From: an uncultured Verrucomicrobiota bacterium
Lineage (GTDB): Bacteria > Verrucomicrobiota > Kiritimatiellia > CAJWTS01
DNA length: 64,000 bases
Assembly (NCBI GenBank): GCA_913047795.1
Contig: CAJWTS010000002.1
Span: 42,785-106,784 of the forward strand
Reading direction: 5' to 3'
The position numbers and the translations under genes are program-made. The notes under the pieces are model-generated. The model was not told the origin of the DNA. It made no database searches and saw only the letters and a list, made by a program, of their open reading frames with translations. This document shows, piece after piece, positions 1 through 9,359 of this stretch. The first letter of the stretch is position 1. Every line of letters starts with the position of its first letter.

Positions 1-42
1 GCCCTGCGGGAATTGATCGACAGCAAGTTCTACGAAGATTGA
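1..42 (+). CDS. ptsH: HPr phosphocarrier protein, C-terminal end only
   Basis: Only the last 13 codons lie in the window; they read ALRELIDSKFYED and stop at 40-42. A short Leu/Ile-rich helix followed by an acidic end is what HPr proteins finish with, and the next gene, 13 bases downstream on the same strand, is enzyme I, the usual partner of ptsH. HPr carries phosphate from enzyme I on a histidine that lies outside the window. The assignment rests mainly on gene order plus the tail, so a different small protein is possible. Confidence 0.6.
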   Translation, partial: ALRELIDSKFYED

Positions 43-55
43 TCCAGTTCTGGAC

Positions 56-1819
56 ATGAGCAAAGAAGAACTCATCCTGCACGGTATCGGGGTATCCCCC
101 GGAGTAGCCAGTGCGCCGGTGTTTCGGGTTGTATCCGATGAGCCACGTTTCACGACGCGCATGATCGGCGAGGACGAGGTGACCACGGAGGTCACGCGCT
201 TCCTCAATAGTCTTACGGTCACCCGCCAGGAGATCAAGGAGATCCAGCAACGCGTGGCTGAGGGTATTGGCCAGGGTGACGCCAGTATCTTCGACGCGCA
301 TTTGATGCTGCTTGATGACCGCATGTTCATTGAGGAAGTCATCAAGGGTCTTGGAGAACGGCGTCAGAACGCCGAGGCAATTGTACAGGAGGTTGCCGCG
401 AAGCATGCGGACGTGTTTTCGAAAATCAGCGACAGCTACCTACGCGAGCGGGTTGCGGATCTGAGAGATGTGGCGCGGCGAATCCTGCACAACTTGATCG
501 GCAGCGATGGTGCCGAGCTCGATGAAGTGGACTCGCAGTGCGTCGTTGTGGCCGCCGATCTGGCGCCGTCTCAAACCGCCGCCCTGCAGACGGACCTTGT
601 GGTCGGGTTTGCAACGAATCTCGGCAGTCCCACGTCGCACACGGCGGTCATGGCCCGCGCCATCGGGATTCCGGCGGTGGTCGGGTTGCATGACGTCACT
701 GCGAAAGTCCAACCCGGGGACCTGCTTCTGATGGACGGCAATAAGGGCATGCTGGTCATCAATCCGTCCCAGGAGAGATTGGACGAATACGGGCATCGCC
801 TCGAAGTGCGGCAGGAGATCGCAACGGTCCTGAGGGAACTCAAGGATCAGCCCGCCGAGACCAAGGACGGTCGCCGGATCGATCTTCGCGCGAATATTGA
901 ATCGACCACTGAAATTGAGGAGATCCATGCGCAGGGCGCACATGGCGTTGGATTGTTTCGGTCGGAATTTCTCTTTCTCTCCAAGCGCCATTTGCCCACC
1001 GAAGAGGAGCAGGCGGTGGTCTACGCCGAATTAGCGGAGCGCCTTGCGCCGGAGCGCGTCACAATTCGTACGCTTGATCTCGGTGGGGATAAATTCCTGT
1101 CGCACGTGACGCTGCCAAGCGAGATGAATCCTTTCTTGGGTTGGCGCGCCATTCGGCTCTGCCTGGCGCAGCCGGAGATGTTCCTGACGCAATTGCGCGC
1201 CATTCTCCGTGCAAGCCGACACGGCAATATCGAAATCATGTATCCGATGATTACGACGGTCGATGAAGTGCGCGAGGCGAACGGACTGCTGGACCAGGCC
1301 AAGGGCGAATTGCGTGAGGCCGGTGAACCGTTCGACGAACAGATCCGGGTCGGCGTTATGATTGAGACACCCGCGGCGGCGATGATTGCCGACGTGCTGG
1401 CTGAGCACGTTGATTTTTTTAGTATTGGGACGAACGACCTGGTGCAGTATACGCTTGCCGTAGATCGCGTGAATGAACGCGTTGCCTATCTTTACGAGCC
1501 GACGCACCCGGCTATTCTACGACTGATCCGGCATACGGTGGAAGCGGGCAAGAAGAAGAACTTGAAGGTAAGCCTCTGCGGGGAGATGGCGGGCGACCCG
1601 CTCATGACGCCGCTCCTGGTTGGACTTGGGATATCGGATCTGAGCCTCAGCCCGTCCGCCGTGCCGCTCGTCAAGGATGCGGTACGAAGCATCCGTTTCA
1701 AAGACGCCGAAAAACTGGCGAAGCAATCGGCAAAGGCCTCGACAGCCAGTGAAGTCGTCGAAAAATGCCGCGAAATGATTCGCAAAACGGCACCGGAAAT
1801 TCTTGAACTTGTTGATTAG
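56..1819 (+). CDS. ptsI: Phosphoenolpyruvate-protein phosphotransferase (PTS enzyme I)
   Basis: Cytoplasmic enzyme I takes phosphate from PEP and passes it to HPr. At 587 aa it is close to the usual 570-580. The N-terminal HPr-binding region is followed by the swivelling phosphohistidine domain with the motif GSPTSHTAVMARAIGIPAVV, in which His195 is the phosphorylated residue. The C-terminal PEP-binding TIM barrel includes GLFRSEFLF near residue 298, the metal-binding stretch IETPAAA, and the catalytic cysteine Cys508 in VSLCGEMAGDP. It is the second gene of a ptsH-ptsI pair. No sugar-specific EII gene is nearby, so its role could be transport or regulation. A charged extension of about 25 residues follows the normal end. 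Confidence 0.97.
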   Translation: MSKEELILHGIGVSPGVASAPVFRVVSDEPRFTTRMIGEDEVTTEVTRFLNSLTVTRQEIKEIQQRVAEGIGQGDASIFDAHLMLLDDRMFIEEVIKGLGERRQNAEAIVQEVAAKHADVFSKISDSYLRERVADLRDVARRILHNLIGSDGAELDEVDSQCVVVAADLAPSQTAALQTDLVVGFATNLGSPTSHTAVMARAIGIPAVVGLHDVTAKVQPGDLLLMDGNKGMLVINPSQERLDEYGHRLEVRQEIATVLRELKDQPAETKDGRRIDLRANIESTTEIEEIHAQGAHGVGLFRSEFLFLSKRHLPTEEEQAVVYAELAERLAPERVTIRTLDLGGDKFLSHVTLPSEMNPFLGWRAIRLCLAQPEMFLTQLRAILRASRHGNIEIMYPMITTVDEVREANGLLDQAKGELREAGEPFDEQIRVGVMIETPAAAMIADVLAEHVDFFSIGTNDLVQYTLAVDRVNERVAYLYEPTHPAILRLIRHTVEAGKKKNLKVSLCGEMAGDPLMTPLLVGLGISDLSLSPSAVPLVKDAVRSIRFKDAEKLAKQSAKASTASEVVEKCREMIRKTAPEILELVD

Positions 1820-1883
1820 ACGAGGCACAATCCGGCTTTTGTCTGAAACCGTCGCGACGTCCACGCACTAAATGGAGAAATTC

Positions 1884-3050
1884 ATGGCTTCCAGAAAGAC
1901 GATTCTCACCTCTGAATCGGTTACCGAAGGGCATCCGGATAAGATGGCCGACGGTATTTCGGATTCAATTCTCGATGCGCTTCTCGAGCAGGATAAGCAC
2001 TCGCGGGTGGCCTGCGAAACGATGGTCACAACCGGAATGGCTGTCATTGGCGGTGAAATCACGACCAATGCCATCGTCAACTATGCTGACATCGTGCGTG
2101 ATAAAATCAAACGCATTGGTTACACCGACGCCGAGATGGGTTTCTCCCACGATAGCTGCGCGGTTCTCGTGTCGCTTGACCGGCAGTCGCCGGACATCTC
2201 GCAGGGAGTGACGCCGGGGCAGGGCATGTTCAAGGAACAGGGGGCTGGTGACCAGGGCATGATGTTCGGATATGCCTGCCGAGAAACCCGTGAATTGATG
2301 CCGGCGCCCATCATGCTCTCGCATAAGTTGACACAGGCACTTGCGGCCAAGCGTAAGAGTGGTCGGTTGCCCTTTCTGCGTCCCGACGGCAAGTCGCAGG
2401 TCTCCATTGTCTACGAGGACGGCAAGCCACAGTATGTGGACACGGTCGTCGTCTCGACGCAGCACGATCCGTCGGTTTCCTACAAGAAACTGAAGGAAGG
2501 GGTCATCGAGGAGATTATCAAGCGGCAGATCCCCAAGAAGTGGATGAAGCGCAAGACGCGTCTGCTGATCAATCCCACCGGCCGTTTTGTGGTCGGTGGT
2601 CCCCAGGGTGACTGCGGTTTGACCGGGCGCAAGATTATCGTGGATACCTATGGCGGCCTGGGTCATCACGGCGGCGGGGCGTTCTCCGGCAAAGATCCTT
2701 CGAAGGTCGATCGCAGCGCGGCGTACATGGCCCGTTATGTGGCCAAGAATGTCGTCGCGGCAGGTCTGGCTGACCGCTGCGAAGTGCAACTGGCGTATGC
2801 TATCGGTTTTCCGGATCCGGTCTCGGTCCATGTGAACACGTTCGGTACGGCCTCGAACGAGGTTGCGATCGAGCGTGCGATTATCGAAGTCTTCGGGCTG
2901 AAGCCGGCAGAGATCGTGAAAAGTCTCAAGTTACTGCGTCCCGTTTACGAGCCAACATCGGCCTACGGGCATTTCGGTCGGACGCGTGACCTGAAGAAGT
3001 TCACATGGGAGAACGTGGATCGCGTCCGTGCCCTCGTTGCGGCGATCTGA
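1884..3050 (+). CDS. metK: S-adenosylmethionine synthase
   Basis: Makes S-adenosylmethionine from methionine and ATP in the cytoplasm. The protein (388 aa from this start) has the N-terminal [17 protein letters not shown]-binding motif, the central [12 protein letters not shown] hexapeptide region, and [19 protein letters not shown], the phosphate-binding loop. An in-frame ATG at 1872 would add four residues (MEKF). I prefer 1884 because GGAG at 1874-1877 sits six bases before it, and because [12 protein letters not shown] matches where family proteins begin. ahcY follows 34 bases downstream, so SAM synthesis and SAH removal are probably co-expressed. The 64-base gap after ptsI is too short for a known SAM riboswitch. 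Confidence 0.96.
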   Translation: MASRKTILTSESVTEGHPDKMADGISDSILDALLEQDKHSRVACETMVTTGMAVIGGEITTNAIVNYADIVRDKIKRIGYTDAEMGFSHDSCAVLVSLDRQSPDISQGVTPGQGMFKEQGAGDQGMMFGYACRETRELMPAPIMLSHKLTQALAAKRKSGRLPFLRPDGKSQVSIVYEDGKPQYVDTVVVSTQHDPSVSYKKLKEGVIEEIIKRQIPKKWMKRKTRLLINPTGRFVVGGPQGDCGLTGRKIIVDTYGGLGHHGGGAFSGKDPSKVDRSAAYMARYVAKNVVAAGLADRCEVQLAYAIGFPDPVSVHVNTFGTASNEVAIERAIIEVFGLKPAEIVKSLKLLRPVYEPTSAYGHFGRTRDLKKFTWENVDRVRALVAAI

Positions 3051-3084
3051 GTAGCGTTTACGACGGGCTGCGGCCCGGGAAAGA

Positions 3085-4524
3085 ATGATCGACCAGAATA
3101 TGAGCAAAAAGAAGACAGCACGTTCGACGAAGAAAGACTATATCGTCAGCGATCTCGCATTGGCGGTCTGGGGCCGTAAAGAGATCGAATTGGCCGAGAT
3201 AGAAATGCCGGGCCTGATGCAGTTGCGCGAAGAATTCCGCGGCGAGAAACCGCTGCGCGGGGCACGGATCACCGGGTCCCTGCATATGACGATTCAGACC
3301 GCGGTACTGATCGAGACGTTGCAGGCGCTGGGCGCACGTGTTCGATGGGCAAGTTGTAATATATTTTCGACCCAGGATCACGCCGCGGCGGCCATTGCGA
3401 AGCAAGGCACGCCGATCTTCGCCACGAAGGGTGAGACGCTCGAAGAATACTGGGAATATACGGATCGGATTCTGGATTGGGGTAACGGCCGCGGACCCAA
3501 CCTTATCCTTGATGACGGTGGGGATGCGACCTTGTTCGTTCACCTCGGCTACCAGGCGGAGGAGGACCCATCGATTCTCAAGCGTAAGCCGGATAGCCCT
3601 GAAGAAGCCGTATTGCTGGCGCAATTGCGCAAGTCATTGCGCAAGGATTCGAAGCGCTTCCACCGTATCGCTCCGGGTATACGGGGTGTATCCGAGGAGA
3701 CGACCACGGGCGTGCATCGCCTCTACCATATGTTTCGCGACGGTGAACTTCTCTTCCCCGCGTTTAACGTCAACGATTCGGTGACGAAATCGAAATTCGA
3801 CAATCTTTACGGCTGTCGCCATTCGCTTGTGGACGCCATCATGCGCGCGACGGATGTAATGCTCTCCGGCAAGATCGCGGTGGTGGCGGGTTACGGTGAC
3901 GTCGGGAAGGGATCCGCGCAGTCGTTGCGTGGGCAAGGCGCACGCATCATTGTTACCGAGGTGGATCCGATCTGTGCGCTGCAGGCGGCCATGGAGGGTT
4001 ACGAGGTGATGCGCATGGACGAGGCCAGTGCGATCGGGGATATCTTCGTTACAACGACGGGTTGCTGTGACGTTTTGACCGAACGGCATCTGCGCCGTAT
4101 GAAGAACATGGCGATTGTGTGTAACATCGGTCATTTCGACAGCGAAATCCAGATTGAGAAGCTTCGTAAGTTCAAGTGGCAGGAGATCAAGGCACAGGTT
4201 CACCAGGTGACATTTCCCAACGGCCGCAGCCTGATTGTGCTGGCCGAGGGGCGGCTCGTAAACCTCGGCTGTGCCACCGGGCACCCGAGTTTTGTGATGT
4301 CGAATAGTTTCTGCAACCAGGTGCTGGCCCAGATTGAACTCTTCGTGAATGCGGAGCAGTACCCGGTTGGTGTGTACATGTTGCCCAAGGATTTGGACGA
4401 GAAGGTCGCCCGACTGCACCTGGATAAGCTCGGCGTCGAGTTGGATGAGCTGAGTGCTGCGCAGGCGCGTTACCTTGGGATTAAGCGCAAGGGACCTTTC
4501 AAGGCGGATCATTACCGCTACTAA
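3085..4524 (+). CDS. ahcY: Adenosylhomocysteinase
   Basis: Hydrolyses S-adenosylhomocysteine to homocysteine and adenosine, removing the product inhibitor of methyltransferases. The 479 aa length fits the longer bacterial form. Recognisable parts are [13 protein letters not shown] in the substrate domain, [14 protein letters not shown] with its conserved cysteine, the NAD-binding Rossmann loop [12 protein letters not shown] near residue 270, and the C-terminal KADHYRY, whose Lys and Tyr reach the partner subunit's NAD. The start at 3085 has GGGA at 3077-3080; an alternative ATG at 3100 would drop five residues. It lies directly after metK, matching the methyl-cycle pathway. Confidence 0.96.
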   Translation: MIDQNMSKKKTARSTKKDYIVSDLALAVWGRKEIELAEIEMPGLMQLREEFRGEKPLRGARITGSLHMTIQTAVLIETLQALGARVRWASCNIFSTQDHAAAAIAKQGTPIFATKGETLEEYWEYTDRILDWGNGRGPNLILDDGGDATLFVHLGYQAEEDPSILKRKPDSPEEAVLLAQLRKSLRKDSKRFHRIAPGIRGVSEETTTGVHRLYHMFRDGELLFPAFNVNDSVTKSKFDNLYGCRHSLVDAIMRATDVMLSGKIAVVAGYGDVGKGSAQSLRGQGARIIVTEVDPICALQAAMEGYEVMRMDEASAIGDIFVTTTGCCDVLTERHLRRMKNMAIVCNIGHFDSEIQIEKLRKFKWQEIKAQVHQVTFPNGRSLIVLAEGRLVNLGCATGHPSFVMSNSFCNQVLAQIELFVNAEQYPVGVYMLPKDLDEKVARLHLDKLGVELDELSAAQARYLGIKRKGPFKADHYRY

Positions 4525-4531
4525 GTGATCT

Positions 4532-4553
4532 GGCCTCGGTTGATCGGGAGGCC
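4532..4553 (+). terminator. Weak hairpin after ahcY
   Basis: GGCCTC at 4532-4537 can pair with GAGGCC at 4548-4553 across a 10-base loop, seven bases after the ahcY stop. There is no following T run, so this is at best a weak or factor-assisted terminator. Confidence 0.25.
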
Positions 4554-4615
4554 GTCCCGACTTCCTGATTCCGATCCCGGTCTTCTTGTTCCACTCTTCA
4601 ATCCCAAATATCCAA

Positions 4616-4643
4616 TTGCCATTCGATCATGGTCTGTTAGATT
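4616..4643 (+). promoter_or_regulatory. Candidate sigma-70-type promoter for the OmpA-like gene
   Basis: TTGCCA at 4616-4621 and TAGATT at 4638-4643 are separated by 16 bases. They lie in the 170-base gap after ahcY and predict a leader of about 45 bases before the ATG at 4695. A strong ribosome binding site, AGGAGG at 4681-4686, sits eight bases before that ATG. Read by eye only. Confidence 0.35.
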
Positions 4644-4694
4644 TTGTTGCTGGGAGATTCCAGTTCTTACGAAAACTTATAGGAGGTTGATTCG

Positions 4695-6020
4695 ATGATC
4701 CGGACATTCATGGTTCTTGTCGCTGCCGCGGGTATATTCATTACCGCATCAGATCCCACCGTTGCTGCACCGATGGCGAACGAGACGGGGAGCGAGCACC
4801 CCTGGAGCGCCACATTCGCGGTTGGGTTCTTGGATTTCGAAGGCGATGAGGAAGTCGATGACTCTTACGGCATGACTTTCGGCGCGTCGTACGATTACTC
4901 GGATCCATGGACATTTCAGGCAATCCTCTCGATCTACCCGTCTATTGACGGAAATACGCGAAATTCATTCGGGATGAAGATTAATCGGCTCGAAGAGTCG
5001 GCCGGCGTGCGCAGCACCGCCGGGTATGGATTGGCCTTGGACGCGCTCTATCATGTTACCCGTTGGGAGCGATTGGATCCGTACATCGCCCTTGGGGTGG
5101 GTCTCATGATCTATGAGGACGACTTCGGGAATAAAGCGGATCCTTCCGTTCGTATCGGTGGCGGTGTGATTTATCATATCAATGATGAATGGGCTGTGCG
5201 TGGTGACCTGCGGTTCATGTTTGCCGGATCGGATACGGAAGCAAACGGGGAAATTCGGGGCGGCATCATTTGGACCCCGGGCGCACGCATTTCAGCTCGT
5301 ATCAGGGTCACGGGCGGTCGTCTCGATAGTGATGGCGATGGTCTCTACGACACGGAGGAAGACCAGTACCGAACGGATCCCTATGATCCGGATACGGACG
5401 ATGACGGCCTTTCTGATGGCGAAGAAGTTAAGCGCTATGAAACGGATCCCACGAATCCCGATACAGACTTTGACGGCTTGAAGGACGGTGCGGAGGTCAA
5501 TACGCATAAGACCGATCCCCGAGACCGCGATACCGACGACGGCGGGGTTGCGGACGGACACGAGATCGTGGAGGACAAGACCAATCCCCTGTACGGTCCC
5601 GACGACCTCTTGATGTTCGAGTTGAATATCAATTTTGACACCGACAAGTCCGTTATCAAGGAGGAATACTTTGATGACCTCGCCGTGATTATCAAGGTCC
5701 TGGCACGCGATGCCGGTTCCACGGCCCGCATTGAAGGCCATGCGGATCGACGTAAGAAATCGTCTCCGTCCTACAACAAGCGGCTTTCCAGGCAGCGGGC
5801 CCAGGCCGTGTTGAACCACATCGCCAATGAGGGTGAAATTGCCCAGGCTCGTCTGAAATCGGTTGGTTACGGCTTCAGTCGTCCCAAGGCGGGGAACGAT
5901 CCCGTCGCCGGTAATATCGAGAATCGTCGCACCGAAATATATATCCGGACAACGGAACAGGGAGATGTCCCGGAGTCGACGGTCGCGCCGGTGGTTAGCC
6001 CGGTTTCTTCTGACAAATAG
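4695..6020 (+). CDS. OmpA-family outer membrane protein with thrombospondin type 3-like repeats
   Basis: Predicted outer membrane protein of 441 aa. A signal peptide of about 25 residues ends near TVAA. Residues about 30-205 alternate like a small beta barrel. Residues about 211-300 contain four Asp-rich repeats of the DxDxDGLxDxxE kind ([25 protein letters not shown] and so on), a calcium-binding linker type. Residues about 309-417 form an OmpA peptidoglycan-binding domain ([35 protein letters not shown]). The likely role is anchoring the outer membrane to the cell wall; ligand and pore function cannot be read from sequence. It stands alone between ahcY and a DUF3108 gene. Confidence 0.9.
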   Translation: MIRTFMVLVAAAGIFITASDPTVAAPMANETGSEHPWSATFAVGFLDFEGDEEVDDSYGMTFGASYDYSDPWTFQAILSIYPSIDGNTRNSFGMKINRLEESAGVRSTAGYGLALDALYHVTRWERLDPYIALGVGLMIYEDDFGNKADPSVRIGGGVIYHINDEWAVRGDLRFMFAGSDTEANGEIRGGIIWTPGARISARIRVTGGRLDSDGDGLYDTEEDQYRTDPYDPDTDDDGLSDGEEVKRYETDPTNPDTDFDGLKDGAEVNTHKTDPRDRDTDDGGVADGHEIVEDKTNPLYGPDDLLMFELNINFDTDKSVIKEEYFDDLAVIIKVLARDAGSTARIEGHADRRKKSSPSYNKRLSRQRAQAVLNHIANEGEIAQARLKSVGYGFSRPKAGNDPVAGNIENRRTEIYIRTTEQGDVPESTVAPVVSPVSSDK

Positions 6021-6100
6021 CCCGTGGACGACGCGGTCACCGTGTCATGCGTGGTCGTCGCCGGCGGCGCACCGGGTCAGATCCCCAGGGGTGTCTGGGG

Positions 6101-6877
6101 ATGATACGTGCAATCGTCAGTGCATCGCTTCTCTGTCTCGCCGTCACTTCGAGCGCGGCGGAAGATGAGGCGCGGGAGCCTGATTGGTTTCCGGTTGGCG
6201 AAAAATTTACCTACCGCCTGTATTGGGGCCCCTTGCGCGTTGGCCTGGCAACGATCTGGAGCGAGCGTGCCGTATTCGAGGGGCGCCCCTGCATCGCGCT
6301 CAAGTATCACGCAAGAACGACGTCTGTTCTCGCGAAAATATTCCCCGTGAATGATTACATCGAGAGCCTGGTCGACCCCGCCGGTTTTCGTGCGCTACGC
6401 TATCGGCAGCTCCTGCATGAAGGCCGGCATTACCAGGATGAAGTCACACTGTTCGATCATGAGGACAGCCTGGCCTATCACACGGATCGCAAGAAGCACC
6501 GTAGCCGATCCGTAATGATGGCGCCTGGCGCACAAGACGCCCTGACGTTTATGTATTATATGCGATCGCGTGGATTCGGCGTCGGACAGAACCAGCGCTA
6601 TCAGGTGTTCGTGGACGATAAGACCTACGAGTTGACCATGGTGGGGATCAAGGATGAAACGGTTAATCTGAAGGGTCTCGGTAAGATTCCTTGTGTAAAG
6701 CTTGAGCCGCGATCTACGTTCGGTAAAATCTATAAGAGCAAGGGCAGGGTGTTCTTGTGGGTTTCGCGTGATGACCGAAGAATCATTACACGAATGTCCG
6801 GTCGCGTCCCGATGGCAAGCATGCGTGCGGTTCTGATTGGCGTGGCGGGGCCGGGTGGTAAATGGCCGAAATCTTAG
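6101..6877 (+). CDS. DUF3108 family secreted protein
   Basis: A 258 aa protein with a clear signal peptide (MIRAIVSASLLCLAVTSSAA). The mature part, starting with WFPVGEKFTYRLYWGPLRVG and running to a basic C-terminus, looks like the DUF3108 family of periplasmic beta-rich proteins, whose biochemical role is not established. The start at 6101 is chosen because AGGGG at 6087-6091 lies nine bases upstream and the signal peptide then begins at the first residue; an upstream ATG at 6047 would add an Arg-rich leader. It lies 19 bases before the LPS-export permease gene, so a cell-envelope role is a reasonable inference. Confidence 0.75.
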   Translation: MIRAIVSASLLCLAVTSSAAEDEAREPDWFPVGEKFTYRLYWGPLRVGLATIWSERAVFEGRPCIALKYHARTTSVLAKIFPVNDYIESLVDPAGFRALRYRQLLHEGRHYQDEVTLFDHEDSLAYHTDRKKHRSRSVMMAPGAQDALTFMYYMRSRGFGVGQNQRYQVFVDDKTYELTMVGIKDETVNLKGLGKIPCVKLEPRSTFGKIYKSKGRVFLWVSRDDRRIITRMSGRVPMASMRAVLIGVAGPGGKWPKS

Positions 6878-6896
6878 CGATCATGGTTTCATTAGC

Positions 6897-8021
6897 ATGA
6901 GAACGCTGCAGATCTACATCCTCAAGGCATTCACGACGGTCTTCATGATGACGTTGGTCGTGTTCACGTTTGTGCTCTGTCTGGCGGTGGTCTTCAAGAT
7001 CACGGACCTGCTCGCTCGTGGCGGTTCCACAGAGCTGATCTGGGCCATTGTGTCTTCACGTATTCCCGAGGCGCTTGTGTTTTCTATTCCCATGGGTGTG
7101 CTCACGGGATGCGTCCTCGTCTTCAATCGACTCTCATCCGACGGAGAGATTGTCGCCATGCAGGCTTGCGGAATCAGCATGTGGCGCATTGCAACCATCC
7201 CTATCTATGTCGCGGTCCTGATGACGGTGATCTGCCTGCATATCAATAGTAACGTATTGCCGGAGAGTCACTACCGACGTAGTGAACTGGTTCACCGTTT
7301 CGCGGCATCGCCTTTTTTGCTCTTCGAGGCGGGATCGTTTGTGCGGGATATCGAGGGGTTGACGTTTTATATCGGCAAGATATCGGAGACGGAGGAGGAG
7401 GACCAGGCACGCGTGCAGGACGTGATTATCTACGACGCGAGGGTTTCTGGTTTTGTTCGCGAGTATCGTGCCGATCATGGGTTTATTCGAATCGGGAGAT
7501 CTCGCAGATGGATTCGAATGACGCTGCAGGATGTGTGGGTTAACCCGCTAATGCCAGATCGTCCGGGGCCGGCCGATCTGGAGAGTTGTAGTCTTCCGCC
7601 GATTTATATTGGCGAGCACCGGCGACCCTATCGACGGAAGCATAAGGATATGAGTGTTGCGGAGCTGTATCACAGCCTGCCTCATATAGCGGAACTCTTT
7701 CCTGGCCTGACCGGCGAGCACATAAGGATCCAGCGCATGAAGCACTCGGTCGAGCTCAATCGGCGGCTTGTCCTCTCGGCTTTTTGCCTGGCGTTCGCAT
7801 TGCTTGGCGTACCGCTCGGCATCAAGGGGCATCGCAAGGAGTCCTCGGTCGGCATTGCGGTCAGCCTGGGCATCGTGTTTGTGTGCTACCTCTTTATTGC
7901 ACTGGCCGAGGCGCTCACGCGACGGCCGGACGTGCCGGCCGACATCATCGTCTGGATACCGTTCGTTGGGGCGGCAGCGCTTGGTGGGTACCTGATACAG
8001 CGTGCGAATGCCTGCCGTTGA
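6897..8021 (+). CDS. LptF/LptG family LPS export permease
   Basis: Inner-membrane permease of the YjgP/YjgQ family (374 aa), part of the LptB2FG ABC machine that extracts lipopolysaccharide from the inner membrane. A first membrane segment follows MRTLQIYILKAFTTVF. Others lie near residues 45-65 and 90-115, and three are clustered at the C-terminus after a soluble periplasmic part (about 120-280). The start at 6897 gives the canonical N-terminus; the longer frame from 6837 overlaps the previous gene. Whether it is the F or G paralogue cannot be decided by eye. The lptB ATPase and the other permease are not in the window. Confidence 0.88.
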   Translation: MRTLQIYILKAFTTVFMMTLVVFTFVLCLAVVFKITDLLARGGSTELIWAIVSSRIPEALVFSIPMGVLTGCVLVFNRLSSDGEIVAMQACGISMWRIATIPIYVAVLMTVICLHINSNVLPESHYRRSELVHRFAASPFLLFEAGSFVRDIEGLTFYIGKISETEEEDQARVQDVIIYDARVSGFVREYRADHGFIRIGRSRRWIRMTLQDVWVNPLMPDRPGPADLESCSLPPIYIGEHRRPYRRKHKDMSVAELYHSLPHIAELFPGLTGEHIRIQRMKHSVELNRRLVLSAFCLAFALLGVPLGIKGHRKESSVGIAVSLGIVFVCYLFIALAEALTRRPDVPADIIVWIPFVGAAALGGYLIQRANACR

Positions 8022-8031
8022 TGCCGGCAGG
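8011..8031 (+). terminator. Hairpin across the stop codon of the LptF/G gene
   Basis: CCTGCCG at 8011-8017 pairs perfectly with CGGCAGG at 8025-8031 across a seven-base loop that contains the stop codon. No T run follows, so function as an intrinsic terminator is uncertain; it may stabilise the 3' end. Confidence 0.3.
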
Positions 8032-8117
8032 GAGAGCCCGTCGGCCAGTCTGACGTTTGCATCGGGCAGGGCCTGTGTTACATTTTTCGATCAACACCGC
8101 GAACGAGGAGCTGAATC

Positions 8118-8564
8118 ATGCCGGAAATCAGGATAGAGGAAATACTGGAGCGCATCCCGCATCGATACCCGATGATCATGGTCGATCGTGTGATTGACTA
8201 TGACGAAACCCATATCGTGGCGATTAAGAACCTGACTATCAACGAGCCCTTTTTCCAGGGACATTTTCCCGATCAGCCCGTGATGCCGGGTGTCCTGCAG
8301 TTGGAGGCCATGGCTCAAGCCGGCGGCATCCTGATCATCAAGAACTGTGACATCAAGGAGCCTGCGACCTATTTCATGTCCATTGATAAAGCGAAGTTTC
8401 GCAAGATGGTGGGTCCGGGAGACCAACTCCGCATCGAGGCTCATCTCGTGCGCATGAAATCGAAGACGGCGCGGTTTAAAGCGACAATTCATGTGGGCGA
8501 TGAGCTGATCTCCGAGGCGGAGCTCATGTGTATGATCGTTAGTCGAGACGAGGTCGAGCGTTGA
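8118..8564 (+). CDS. fabZ: 3-hydroxyacyl-[ACP] dehydratase
   Basis: Dehydrates 3-hydroxyacyl-ACP in fatty acid elongation. At 148 aa it is a standard single hot-dog domain. The active-site histidine is in HRYPMIMVDRV and the catalytic glutamate in GHFPDQPVMPGVLQLEAMAQ. GAGGAG at 8106-8111 is the ribosome binding site. It overlaps lpxA by four bases; fabZ and LpxA compete for the same hydroxyacyl-ACP pool, and adjacent fabZ-lpxA genes are common in Gram-negative bacteria. Confidence 0.95.
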   Translation: MPEIRIEEILERIPHRYPMIMVDRVIDYDETHIVAIKNLTINEPFFQGHFPDQPVMPGVLQLEAMAQAGGILIIKNCDIKEPATYFMSIDKAKFRKMVGPGDQLRIEAHLVRMKSKTARFKATIHVGDELISEAELMCMIVSRDEVER

Positions 8565-9328
8565 TACATCCCACGGCGATAATCGACAGCCAGGCTGAAC
8601 TCGGCGATGGTGTTGAGGTTGGGCCGTACACCGTCATCGGGCCGCATGTGAAAATCGGATCCGATACCCGCGTTCTGGGACACGTCTATCTTGACGGCCA
8701 CACAACGATCGGACCGGCGTGTGAAATCTATCCGTTTTCGTCGATCGGCACGCGCACGCAGGATCTCAAATTCAACGGAAATCTTACCTATGTCAAAATC
8801 GGAACACGCACTACGATTCGTGAATATGTTACGATAAACTCCGCAACGGACGAGGGGGAGACAACCCTCGTAGGTGATGACGTGCTGCTCATGGCCCATT
8901 CGCACGTCGCACACAGTTGCGTGGTGGGTGACCGCGTCGTCATCGCCAACTGCGGGACCTTGGCCGGTCACGTTACGATGGAGGATGATTCGATTCTTGG
9001 AGGACTAAGCGGCATTCATCAATTCGTCAGGGTCGGACGGATGGCCATGCTGGGCGGAGCCTCGAAGATTACCCGGGATTGTCCTCCCTATATGATCATT
9101 GATGGTCATCCCGCTGCCGTTAGGGCCATCAACAAGATCGGGCTCGAGCGTAAGTCGGTGAAACCGGCGATCATTGCGGCGATTAAGAACGCTTACAGGA
9201 CGCTCTACCGGAAGGAATTGGCGGTCAGTCCGGCCCTTGAAATAATTGAAACCACTCCGGACCTCTGCGAAGAGGTACGCTATCTGATTGAATTTATTCG
9301 CGGCTCAAAACGTGGCATCATTCGATAA
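8561..9328 (+). CDS. lpxA: UDP-N-acetylglucosamine O-acyltransferase (lipid A step 1)
   Basis: Transfers a 3-hydroxyacyl chain from ACP to UDP-GlcNAc, the first step of lipid A synthesis. The 255 aa protein begins with isoleucine-patch hexapeptide repeats (left-handed beta helix, residues about 1-190) and ends in a helical C-terminal domain. QDLKFNGNLTYVKIG and the catalytic-histidine stretch AHSHVAHSC are both present. The start codon is TTG at 8561, inside the fabZ stop in a TTGA overlap, giving the family N-terminus MIHPTAIID; no in-frame ATG lies near it. Translational coupling to fabZ is likely. Confidence 0.95.
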   Translation: MIHPTAIIDSQAELGDGVEVGPYTVIGPHVKIGSDTRVLGHVYLDGHTTIGPACEIYPFSSIGTRTQDLKFNGNLTYVKIGTRTTIREYVTINSATDEGETTLVGDDVLLMAHSHVAHSCVVGDRVVIANCGTLAGHVTMEDDSILGGLSGIHQFVRVGRMAMLGGASKITRDCPPYMIIDGHPAAVRAINKIGLERKSVKPAIIAAIKNAYRTLYRKELAVSPALEIIETTPDLCEEVRYLIEFIRGSKRGIIR

Positions 9329-9359
9329 TCGAGAAGGCCCGTTGGTTGGGCGTAGAATC

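Noticed and set aside
1820..1883. SAM riboswitch before metK
   Set aside because: The gap is only 64 bases and shows no recognisable riboswitch core; the same holds for the 34 bases before ahcY.
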